Source of the DNA: Pseudomonas pseudonitroreducens
GTDB lineage: Bacteria > Pseudomonadota > Gammaproteobacteria > Pseudomonadales > Pseudomonadaceae
Reading direction: 5' to 3'
Length of the DNA stretch: 64,000 nt
Assembly: GCF_021603645.1 (NCBI RefSeq)
Contig: NZ_BQHJ01000002.1
Span: forward strand, 248,001-312,000
Part shown: piece after piece, positions 1 to 6,535 of the stretch
Numbering within the stretch: position 1 is the stretch's first letter
Layout: each line of letters starts with the position of its first letter
Position numbers and translations under genes: made by a program
Notes under the pieces: generated by a model
Databases searched by the model: none
The model's input: only the letters and a program-made list of their open reading frames with translations
What the model was told of the DNA's origin: nothing

Positions 1-1202
1 ACTGGCAACACCTTGTCTGCCGGCTGACGCGTGCTCTGGCCGCGCGCCTGTTTCTCCTGGTTGGAGTCAGCGCCAATCAGCGGGCCGAGGTCGGCCATGC
101 GCAACTGGTCCGAGCGCAGCTTGCCGGACAGCTTGGGCCGCGGCTGGAGATTGACGAACACCAGGTCGCCATGCAGATCGCTGTCGCCGACCTTGCCGTT
201 GAAGTTCTCGTAGTGGAACTGCGCCCCGGCCGAGTCGTGCAGCTCGGCCTTCAGGCGGCCGTCCGTCTCGTAGGCCGGGGTATCGGGCAGGGTCACGCCG
301 GTGAGCGGGAAGAGGTTGGCCATGCTGGTGCCGGCCAGTTTCAGGCGCAGGTCCAGCGCCCCGAGGTTCAGCGGGTCGGTCAGCGTACCGACGATGCTCG
401 CGCGGGTACTGCCGGCGGATACGTCTGCCTGCACCGGGAAGGGCTTGGTCGCATCCTGCAGGGCGAGCATGCCGCCGACCTTGCCCGCGCCACTCAACGG
501 CAGGCCCTTGTACTGGCCCTTGAGCTTCCAGCCGAAGACGTAGTCCTGGGTATCGGCCTTGTCGCCGCCGGCCAGCGCCTTGCCCGCCAGCTCGCCGAAA
601 GGCACCGGCTTGCCGAGCGGGTCCACCAGCAGCTCCAGGCGAGTCTTCAGGCTCTGGTCATAGAGGCTGACACTGCCCTTGTCGAAGCCGATCTCGCCGA
701 TATCCAGCTTCCACGAGGATTGCTCGGGCATGGCGTTGGGGTCCTCTTCCTTCTTCGGCAGCTCGAAGGTCCAGGTGGCGCGGCCATCGGCCAGGCGCAG
801 CAAATCCGCGCTGGGACGGGTCAGGACGATCTGCGGGATGCGCACCGTCTGCCACAACAGCGGCAGCGGGGCGAGGCGGAATTCGACTTTTTCGAGACTC
901 GCGAAGTTCGCCGCGCGCGTCTTGCCCGCCGCCCAGTCCGGATTGCCCAGGGTGATATCGGCGGCGCTGAAGTGCGGCCAGGGCACGTAAGCGCGCCAGC
1001 CGCCCTCCGCAGGTTCCGTGCGCCAGAACACCTGGAGGTCGCCATTGATGGCAAAGGGGCGCCCCAACTCGGCCGAGACCTTCTCGTTGATGGTCGGCTT
1101 CACCCGGTTCCAGTCGAAGGTGGCGATGAACACCACCAGCGCGGCAATCACCGCGATGAAACCGATGAAGCTCCAGAGGCAGATTCGTTTCCCGCGCGTC
1201 AT
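1..1202 (-). CDS. AsmA family protein, 3' end cut off by the window edge
   Basis: About 400 codons are visible; the gene starts at ATG 1202 and its C-terminus lies beyond base 1. The N-terminus is a short basic stretch (MTRGKR) followed by one hydrophobic segment (about residues 7-27), then the sequence FDWNRVKPTINEKVSAELGR typical of AsmA proteins. The rest is a large periplasmic region of beta-rich segments without cysteines. Family knowledge: AsmA-like proteins are inner-membrane anchored, span the periplasm and are linked to lipid transport and outer-membrane homeostasis. The gene is divergent from the ferritin-like gene with about 280 bp between them. The family call rests on the N-terminus and overall pattern; a specific role cannot be assigned. 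Confidence 0.8.
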   Translation of the reverse strand, partial: MTRGKRICLWSFIGFIAVIAALVVFIATFDWNRVKPTINEKVSAELGRPFAINGDLQVFWRTEPAEGGWRAYVPWPHFSAADITLGNPDWAAGKTRAANFASLEKVEFRLAPLPLLWQTVRIPQIVLTRPSADLLRLADGRATWTFELPKKEEDPNAMPEQSSWKLDIGEIGFDKGSVSLYDQSLKTRLELLVDPLGKPVPFGELAGKALAGGDKADTQDYVFGWKLKGQYKGLPLSGAGKVGGMLALQDATKPFPVQADVSAGSTRASIVGTLTDPLNLGALDLRLKLAGTSMANLFPLTGVTLPDTPAYETDGRLKAELHDSAGAQFHYENFNGKVGDSDLHGDLVFVNLQPRPKLSGKLRSDQLRMADLGPLIGADSNQEKQARGQSTRQPADKVLP

Positions 1203-1485
1203 ACCTGAACTCCCTGCTGGCCGCGTCGGTGGAAGCAGCGACGTCCCCACGTCGCTGCCGGTAAACATTGGCCGCCTGAGCATGCCGGGCCGGCATTCTC
1301 CCTTGGCCTGATCACTTGGACCAGCATAGCGGGGCGTTGTATCCGCCGAATTGCACGCGGAAGGTCTGATGCAGACGCCATGGCGAGAAAACTTAAACTT
1401 TCGCCGCCACCGGCGACTCACACCCTTGTGACCCGATTTCAGCCGTGCGCCACCGCAGCGCCGGTTTGCCACAAGGAGATGACTG

Positions 1486-2019
1486 ATGAACCAGGCACAA
1501 CTGACCGACGTCCAGACCCTGCGCCAGCGGGCGCGCCAGAACATCGAGGACGGCGCGGTGACCGAGGGCTACCATGCCGACCGCAAGACCGTGCTGCGTC
1601 TGCTCAACGAGTCGCTGGCCACCGAGCTGGTCTGCTACCTGCGCTACAAGCGCCACTACTTCATGGCGACAGGCCTGAAAGCCAGCGTTGCCGCAGCCGA
1701 ATTCCTCGAGCATGCCACCCAGGAACTGCAGCACGCCGACCTGCTGGCCGAGCGCATCATGCAGCTGGGCGGCGAACCGGACTTCAATCCCGCCGGCCTG
1801 ACCGAGCGCTCCCACGCCGAGTACGTCGCGGGCGCCAATCTGCGTGAAATGATCACCGAGAACCTGGTCGCCGAACGCATTGCGGTCGACAGCTACCGCG
1901 AGATCGTCGTTTACCTGGGCGACGACGACCCAACCACGCGTCGCCTGTTCGAGGAGATTCTGGCGCAGGAAGAAGAGCATGCTGACGATATGGCGGACCT
2001 GCTGCAGGACCTGAAATAA
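1486..2019 (+). CDS. Ferritin-like / bacterioferritin-type diiron protein
   Basis: A 177-residue, mostly helical protein of ferritin-like size. The expected diiron ligands are present in order: Glu47 (ATELV), Glu80 and His83 (ExxH), Glu130, and Glu162 with His165 (second ExxH in QEEEHADD). This pattern fits a ferroxidase centre for storing or detoxifying iron in the cytoplasm. There is no evident haem-ligating methionine context to prove a true bacterioferritin, so ferritin-like or bacterioferritin is the safest name. An AAGGAG ribosome site lies 7-8 bases before the ATG. It is monocistronic: divergent from the AsmA gene and followed by a GC-rich hairpin. Confidence 0.88.
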   Translation: MNQAQLTDVQTLRQRARQNIEDGAVTEGYHADRKTVLRLLNESLATELVCYLRYKRHYFMATGLKASVAAAEFLEHATQELQHADLLAERIMQLGGEPDFNPAGLTERSHAEYVAGANLREMITENLVAERIAVDSYREIVVYLGDDDPTTRRLFEEILAQEEEHADDMADLLQDLK

Positions 2020-2043
2020 CCCCTCTCCAACGCTCCCACCGAT

Positions 2044-2072
2044 GCCCGGCTCTCCGGCCGGGCGTCGCGTTT
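2044..2072 (+). terminator. Hairpin after the ferritin-like gene
   Basis: GCCCGGC pairs with GCCGGGC 25 bp after the stop codon, followed by a weak T-tract (GTCGCGTTT). It probably ends the ferritin transcript, but the poor T-tract lowers certainty. Confidence 0.5.
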
Positions 2073-2207
2073 CTGCCCCCGTCTTTCCGCGCAAAGCCGC
2101 GCCACAGAGCGGTCAGGCCGCCCTCGACCCACAAATACATCTAATAACCAGATACTAACAATCCCGCCGATAACGCCAATCGAAGGCATTGATAGAAGTC
2201 AATTTTC

Positions 2208-2227
2208 AAAATCAAATATTTGATTTT
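2208..2227. promoter_or_regulatory. Perfect 20-bp AT-rich palindrome
   Basis: AAAATCAAAT followed by ATTTGATTTT is self-complementary over 20 bp and sits 127 bp before the start codon of the first VAENGS-repeat gene. It could be a dimeric regulator's operator; no terminator role fits because no transcript is known to end here. The regulator is unknown. Confidence 0.45.
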
Positions 2228-2274
2228 AAACACTTTATTTAACAATCATCGGCATCGATAGCGACTATCTTCCG

Positions 2275-2298
2275 GCATCGTTTTCCAATCGATAATCC
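2275..2298 (+). promoter_or_regulatory. Upstream element shared by the two VAENGS-repeat genes (copy 1)
   Basis: GCATCGTTTT, two variable bases, AATCGAT, then ATCC. The same element occurs at 3372-3396 before the paralogue. In both cases the last C is exactly 57 bp before the ATG. GATAAT (2291-2296) within it could be a -10 hexamer. The spacing and identity, against otherwise unlike flanks, argue for a promoter or operator. Confidence 0.55.
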
Positions 2299-2354
2299 AG
2301 AACAGATACTGAGTCCGTGTCCAACGAACTCCCCACTCTTTCTGGAGCCGCATC

Positions 2355-3122
2355 ATGAAACGCACCCTCGTACTTGGCTTTGCCCTCTCCGTACTTGCTG
2401 CCAATGCCGCTTTCGCCGGCGCCCAGCAAGATTCCCCTGTGATCAACGCCAGCCAGGTTCAGGTTCTGGCCCAGGACGGCGCAGAGCGCACCCTGGATCA
2501 ACAGCAGAAACAACTGGACGCCGCCAAGGCCCGTGTCGCTGAAAATGGCTCCAGCCAGTCGGTCGATCGCCTGATCCAGAAAATGAGCGTCGCCGAGAAC
2601 GGCTCCAGCCAGACCGTCGACCGCCTGCACAAGCAGTTGGGCGTGGCTGAAAACGGTTCGAGCAAAACCATCGACCGCCTGCACAGCGAAATGAGCGTTG
2701 CCGAAAACGGTTCGAGCAAATCGGTTGACCGCCTGCATCAGCAAATGAACGTCGCCGAGAATGGCTCCAGCCAGACTGTCGACCGCCTGCACAAGCAGCT
2801 GGGCGTCGCTGAAAACGGTTCGAGCAAAACCATCGACCGCCTGCACAGCGAAATGAGCGTTGCCGAAAACGGTTCGAGCAAGTCGATTGACCGCCTGCAC
2901 CAGCAAATGAACGTCGCCGAGAATGGCTCCAGCCAGACAGTCGACCGTTTGCACAAGCAACTGGGCGTCGCTGAAAACGGTTCGAGCAAAACCATCGACC
3001 GCCTGCACGGTGAGATGAACGTGGCCGAAAACGGCTCCGAGCACACCATCGACCAACTGCACAGCCACATGGTTGCCGAGTCGGGTGGCGACACCGTCTT
3101 CAACACCCATCTGAAGGCGTAA
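2355..3122 (+). CDS. Exported 18-residue tandem-repeat (VAENGS...DRLH) protein
   Basis: A 255-residue protein with a signal peptide (MKRTLVLGFALSVLAANAAFA, cleavage probably after Ala21) and a linker. Ten near-identical 18-residue repeats then fill residues about 59-237, each VAENGS-S-x-(S/T)-(V/I)-D-R-L-H-x-x-(L/M)-x. A divergent last unit follows (VAESGGDTVF, ending HLKA). The units form a higher-order three-unit cycle (ending KQLG, SEMS, QQMN), giving a 162-bp DNA period. The role is unknown. It resembles proteins I recall in Pseudomonas with VAEGG-type repeats and uninformative names; that link is memory only. The ribosome site is TCTGGAGCC before ATG 2355. The neighbour at 3453 is a paralogue sharing the C-terminal block, and a strong terminator follows. 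Confidence 0.85.
   Translation: MKRTLVLGFALSVLAANAAFAGAQQDSPVINASQVQVLAQDGAERTLDQQQKQLDAAKARVAENGSSQSVDRLIQKMSVAENGSSQTVDRLHKQLGVAENGSSKTIDRLHSEMSVAENGSSKSVDRLHQQMNVAENGSSQTVDRLHKQLGVAENGSSKTIDRLHSEMSVAENGSSKSIDRLHQQMNVAENGSSQTVDRLHKQLGVAENGSSKTIDRLHGEMNVAENGSEHTIDQLHSHMVAESGGDTVFNTHLKA
2529..3065 (+). repeat. 54-bp tandem coding repeats with a 162-bp super-period
   Basis: Ten 54-bp units encode the VAENGS repeats. Units three apart are almost identical: the CGAGCAAAACCATCG segment recurs at 2659, 2821 and 2983, exactly 162 bp apart. Neighbouring units differ more than units one super-period apart, so expansion probably happened by duplication of a three-unit block. Confidence 0.85.
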
Positions 3123-3153
3123 GACTCCAGGCAGTACACCGAAAGGTGAGAGA

Positions 3154-3180
3154 AAAGCCCGGCTCGGCCGGGCTTTCTTA
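3154..3180 (+). terminator. Rho-independent terminator after the first repeat gene
   Basis: A 10-bp perfect stem (AAAGCCCGGC / GCCGGGCTTT) with a TCG loop lies 31 bp after the stop and is followed by CTTA. The flanking A and T runs make it potentially bidirectional. It separates the two paralogues into independent transcripts. Confidence 0.8.
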
Positions 3181-3371
3181 TCGCTCCAGCCCCGCGCATC
3201 CCCAACTTCGATACCTGGCCAGCCGTGTTTTGTAACGGCGTCTTGCCTGAAACCACTGACTACGCACCAGAAACAACCGCCCTAGAGCGGTTTCCGTCGT
3301 TCCATCATCGACGGCGATAGTTGAAATTAGCCGGCTAAATAATCGACAACACTGATGCTCTGTATTACGCA

Positions 3372-3396
3372 GCATCGTTTTTAAATCGATTTATCC
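3372..3396 (+). promoter_or_regulatory. Upstream element shared by the two VAENGS-repeat genes (copy 2)
   Basis: GCATCGTTTT, TA, AATCGAT, TT, ATCC: the same as copy 1 (2275-2298) apart from three to four bases. It ends 57 bp before ATG 3453, the same distance as in copy 1. Confidence 0.55.
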
Positions 3397-3452
3397 GAAG
3401 GGAAAATAACCCTGTAGCCAAAACTTACCGCCCCCTTTCGGAGCCACGCAAA

Positions 3453-3884
3453 ATGAAAACCAAGATCGCCCTCAGCCTTGCACTCACTTCCCTGATGACC
3501 GCCAGCGCCGTCTTCGCCGCTCCGGCCATCCTCAACAACGGCCCGCGCAGCACTCACCAACTGCAGCAGCAGAGCGCTGAACCCCGCGTCGCCGAGAACG
3601 GCTCCGACCGCACCATCGATCGCCTGCACAAGCAAATGAACGATGCTCGCGTTGCCGACAACGGCTCCGAGCGCACCATCGACCGCCTGCACAAGCAAAT
3701 GAACGATGCCCGTGTGGCCGATAACGGTTCCGAGCGCACCATCGACCGCCTGCACAAGCAGATGGACGGCGCCCGCGTCGCCGAGAACGGTTCCGAGCAC
3801 ACCATCGACAAGCTGCACAGCAACATGGTCGCCGAATCCGGTGGTGACACTGTGTTCGATGCCCACCTGAAACGTATCTCCTGA
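3453..3884 (+). CDS. Exported 21-residue tandem-repeat paralogue (VAENGS/VADNGS...DRLHKQM)
   Basis: A 143-residue protein with a signal peptide (MKTKIALSLALTSLMTASAVFA). Three full repeats of 21 residues follow, each VA(E/D)NGS-(D/E)-R-T-I-D-R-L-H-K-Q-M-(N/D)-(D/G)-A-R. A final unit (VAENGSEHTIDKLHSNM) and a tail (VAESGGDTVF, HLKRIS) follow. The C-terminal block from VAENGSEHTID onward is almost the same as in the protein at 2355-3122, so the two are paralogues. Repeat length differs (21 against 18) by a DAR-type tripeptide linker. Expected location is the periplasm or outside; function is unknown. GGAG lies 9 bases before the ATG. A terminator at 3939 ends the transcript. Confidence 0.85.
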   Translation: MKTKIALSLALTSLMTASAVFAAPAILNNGPRSTHQLQQQSAEPRVAENGSDRTIDRLHKQMNDARVADNGSERTIDRLHKQMNDARVADNGSERTIDRLHKQMDGARVAENGSEHTIDKLHSNMVAESGGDTVFDAHLKRIS

Positions 3885-4184
3885 TTCAGGTATGCCGCAC
3901 ACAGCGAAACGTGTGGATCCACCGCCACTTCCCCCTCCAGGCCGATGACCATGATGTGGCATCGGCCTTTTTCATACCCCTACGCCGTGCGCTGAGCCCC
4001 TATCCCATTCCTCTCCTCTCACTGGGGACACCCATACCGGTCACCCCTCGACCTCATATAGCCACTTCGGAAATTCAGGGAAGAAGTTAAAAAAAATCGC
4101 TGACTCTCTCCGCGATTTCGTACAGGGCTATTGCCGGACGCCCAACTACAGTAGGCGCCTCAAAACTATTCAGGATGAAAGGTC
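3885..4184. other. Intergenic region before the Bap-like gene
   Basis: The 300 bp hold the terminator of the preceding gene (3939-3973) and an AT-richer stretch around 4080-4100 with an A8 run. The Bap-like gene's ribosome site, GAAAGG, is at 4177-4182. No other gene or repeat was seen. Confidence 0.5.
3939..3973 (+). terminator. Rho-independent terminator after the second repeat gene
   Basis: AGGCCGATG pairs with CATCGGCCT, followed by TTTTTC, 55 bp after the stop codon. Confidence 0.8.
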
Positions 4185-6482
4185 ATGCCCGGCAAAAATC
4201 TGCTTTTGACCACGATACACGGTCAAACCGCCAGCCGAGCCGTTATCGCAGGCGGCGGCAAGGTCACTGCCATTGCGGATGCTCAGTATCTATTGCAGAT
4301 GAGCGATGAGCGCACGGCTCGGGACAACATCATCGTCAAACGAGCCGGCGACGATTTGCAGATATTCATCGACGGCATCGACGAACCCAACCTGACGCTG
4401 GAAAACTTCTACGGCGATGAGATTCATGCACAGCTCTGCAACGTCGATGCCGATGGGCAGATTCATGCCTACTTGCGTACTGACGGCCTCGGTTCAGATG
4501 GGCATCTCCTGCTGGCCGACGGAGAATCTGCCCCTCTTTTCCTTGGCGACCCTGCGTTGGGCGTAATGCCCGAAGCAATAGGCGCAACCACCGATCACGC
4601 CGCCGCCATTCCACTGTGGCCCTACTTGGCTGGCGCTGCCGCCATTGGCGCTGCGGGTAGCGCTTACCATCATCACACCCAGGGCAGCGGCAACAGGCAT
4701 GCTGCTCCCAGCGGGTCGGGCACCACCCCGCCAGCGCTACCGACCGAGTGGAGTGCCGACCGATGGGGCGCCAGCGGGAAGGCCGAAGCAGGCAGCACCG
4801 TGGTGCTCTACGAAGGCGGCACGAAATGGGCCGAAGTGGAGGTTGATGCAAGAGGCGACTGGAAACTCACCAGATCAGATCCCATCGGACCGGGCACCTA
4901 CAGCTTCACCGTTGAAGTGATCGACAAGGCAGGCAACAGCAGCGGCCAGACCGAGCCGATCGAGTTTGTCGTGCCGCCATGGTCGGGCAAGGCCGACATC
5001 ACGCAAGTCATCGGCCACACTGACAACCTCCAAGGCGAAATCGCGCCGGATGGACTGACCAATGATGCTCGCCCGCAACTGGTGGGCCGGTGCAGCACGG
5101 GCACAGTCTTCGTCAGTATCTACGATGGCACCACGCTGCTGGGCGCTACCAAGGCGCTCTCCGACGGCACTTGGTCCTTCACACCAGACACCGACTTGAG
5201 CGAAGGCCCGCATAGTCTCACAACCGTGGCCTTCGGTGGCTGGTCCGGCAACGGCGAGCCAAGCCCCGCCTGGAACTTCACCGTCGACACCACCCCACCG
5301 GCGCTACCGACCGAGTGGAGTGCCGACCGGTATGGCGTCAGCGGGAAAGCCGAAGCCGACAGCACCGTGGTGATTTACCACAACAGCACGAAATGGGCCG
5401 ACGTGGTAGCCGATAAAAATGGCGACTGGCATTGCACCTTCGAGGAATACTCAGGGCCCGGCACCTACAGCTTCACCGTTGAAGTGATCGACAAGGCAGG
5501 CAACAGCAGCGGGCAGACCGAGCCGATCGAGTTTGTCGTGCCGCCATGGTCGGGCAAGGCCGACATCACGCAAATCATCGGCCACACTGACGACCTCCAA
5601 GGCGAAATCACGCCGGATGGACTGACCAATGATGCTCGCCCGCAACTGGTGGGCCGGTGCAGCACGGGCACAGTCTTCGTCAGAATCTACGATGGCACCA
5701 CGCTGCTGGGCGGTACCAAGGCGCTCTCCGACGGCACTTGGTCCTTCACACCAGACACCGACTTGAGCGAAGGCCCGCATAGCCTCACAACCGTGGCCTT
5801 CGGTGGCTGGTCCGGCAACGGCGAGCCAAGCCCCGCCTGGAACTTCACCGTCGACACCATCCCTCCCGCCCTGGCAACCGACTGGTTCGTCGACAACCGG
5901 AGCGGAAGCGGCGAGGCCGAACCCGGCAGCACCGTGGTGGCCTACCACAATGGTGAAAAGCTGATCGAAGTACCGGTAGGAGCCGATGGGAAGTGGCATT
6001 ACACCCTGGACAATCAGCAGCCATTGGGCACCGGCATGCATACCTTCACGGTGGAAGTGATCGATAAAGCGGGCAACTCGAGCGGCCTGTGCGCCCCTCT
6101 CGAAGTTTGCGTAATGCCGCCCCCGCTTGACGATGATGAGCACACCCTCGCCTCTTCCATTGCCATTGGCAGCACCACCGATGGGAGCAATTACCCGATC
6201 AATCTGTCCGATCTTGGTCCAGGCTGGACCGGCAACATCACCATTGCCGCCGAACGGGCAAAATCCACAGAGGCCAATAACGATGCAGGCTCACCCTTCT
6301 CCAGAAGTCTGCCGGCCCTGCAAGATTTGCTGACTGATGGCGCAAACAACATGTTCCCCATGGGTTCGAAGAGCGCCAGCGAGCAGACGGATTGGTCAGC
6401 CCGCGCCGATATCTCTTACCCAAGCGCCATCAGCACCGAGTTGAACGCCATACTGCTGGAAGCAAACGCCTCTCTCCTTTAA
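4185..6482 (+). CDS. Bap-like surface protein with Ig-like tandem domains
   Basis: A 765-residue acidic protein with no classical signal peptide. Residues 1-140 resemble the N-terminal prefix domain of BapA-like biofilm adhesins. A hydrophobic, small-residue segment follows (PLWPYLAGAAAIGAAGSAY, about 147-165). From about residue 181 come Ig-like modules in the order A-B-A-B-A: A carries GSTVV and TYSFTVEVIDKAGNSSG, B carries DGTTLLG and GTWSFTPDTDLSEGPHS. The A-B unit is 189 residues (567 bp) and duplicated almost exactly. A unique 118-residue C-terminus ends the protein. Bap-like proteins are usually exported by type I secretion and act in adhesion, but no RTX repeats and no ABC/MFP/OMF export genes are in this window. 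It may be a shortened adhesin. GAAAGGTC precedes ATG 4185. Confidence 0.75.
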   Translation: MPGKNLLLTTIHGQTASRAVIAGGGKVTAIADAQYLLQMSDERTARDNIIVKRAGDDLQIFIDGIDEPNLTLENFYGDEIHAQLCNVDADGQIHAYLRTDGLGSDGHLLLADGESAPLFLGDPALGVMPEAIGATTDHAAAIPLWPYLAGAAAIGAAGSAYHHHTQGSGNRHAAPSGSGTTPPALPTEWSADRWGASGKAEAGSTVVLYEGGTKWAEVEVDARGDWKLTRSDPIGPGTYSFTVEVIDKAGNSSGQTEPIEFVVPPWSGKADITQVIGHTDNLQGEIAPDGLTNDARPQLVGRCSTGTVFVSIYDGTTLLGATKALSDGTWSFTPDTDLSEGPHSLTTVAFGGWSGNGEPSPAWNFTVDTTPPALPTEWSADRYGVSGKAEADSTVVIYHNSTKWADVVADKNGDWHCTFEEYSGPGTYSFTVEVIDKAGNSSGQTEPIEFVVPPWSGKADITQIIGHTDDLQGEITPDGLTNDARPQLVGRCSTGTVFVRIYDGTTLLGGTKALSDGTWSFTPDTDLSEGPHSLTTVAFGGWSGNGEPSPAWNFTVDTIPPALATDWFVDNRSGSGEAEPGSTVVAYHNGEKLIEVPVGADGKWHYTLDNQQPLGTGMHTFTVEVIDKAGNSSGLCAPLEVCVMPPPLDDDEHTLASSIAIGSTTDGSNYPINLSDLGPGWTGNITIAAERAKSTEANNDAGSPFSRSLPALQDLLTDGANNMFPMGSKSASEQTDWSARADISYPSAISTELNAILLEANASLL
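4722..5857 (+). repeat. 567-bp tandem duplication inside the Bap-like gene
   Basis: Two consecutive 567-bp copies are nearly identical; for example GCACCTACAGCTTCACCG occurs at 4894 and again at 5461. Divergence is concentrated in the strand around each DARGDW/DKNGDW loop. A third, more diverged A-type domain follows. The near identity implies a recent duplication or gene conversion. Confidence 0.85.
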
Positions 6483-6488
6483 GGCAAC

Positions 6489-6525
6489 GGGGGATAAGAA
6501 GGCCCTGCGAGCCTTCTTATCCCCC
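6489..6525. terminator. 15-bp stem hairpin between convergent genes
   Basis: A perfect 15-bp inverted repeat (GGGGGATAAGAAGGC and its complement) with a 7-base loop lies 6 bp after the Bap-like stop. It is 11 bp before the end of the convergent MFS gene. It lacks a T-tract but can serve both strands. Confidence 0.65.
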
Positions 6526-6535
6526 GCTCCCGACA

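Larger units (their letters stand above)
2020..2354. other. AT-rich intergenic region upstream of the first repeat-protein gene
   Basis: This 335-bp gap holds the ferritin hairpin, then a strongly AT-rich stretch (about 2140-2300) that contrasts with the GC-rich surroundings. Within it lie a perfect 20-bp palindrome (2208-2227), a smaller inverted repeat ATTGA/TCAAT (2188-2203) and the conserved element shared with the downstream paralogue (2275-2298). It looks like a regulatory region for the gene at 2355. Confidence 0.6.
3123..3452. other. Intergenic region between the two repeat-protein genes
   Basis: The 330 bp hold the terminator at 3154-3180, an inverted pair CCCTAGAGCGG-type hairpin near 3280, an AT-rich zone from about 3310, and the shared upstream element at 3372-3396. 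No plausible coding sequence was seen. Confidence 0.6.

Noticed and set aside
2529-3065. Direct repeats that could be taken for a CRISPR array
   Set aside because: The 54-bp units have no unique spacers, keep one reading frame and encode a signal-peptide protein.
2529-3065. NGS in every repeat as an N-glycosylation sequon
   Set aside because: The bacterial PglB-type sequon wants Asp/Glu two residues before Asn; here that residue is Ala, and no glycosyltransferase gene is nearby.
2265-3110. Long open frame antisense to the repeat gene
   Set aside because: Repeats keep all frames open, there is no ribosome site, and the sense strand has a signal peptide and terminator.
4185-6482. Bap-like gene as a pseudogene
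   Set aside because: No frameshift or premature stop; a unique C-terminus and hairpin follow. Shortness alone is not proof of decay.
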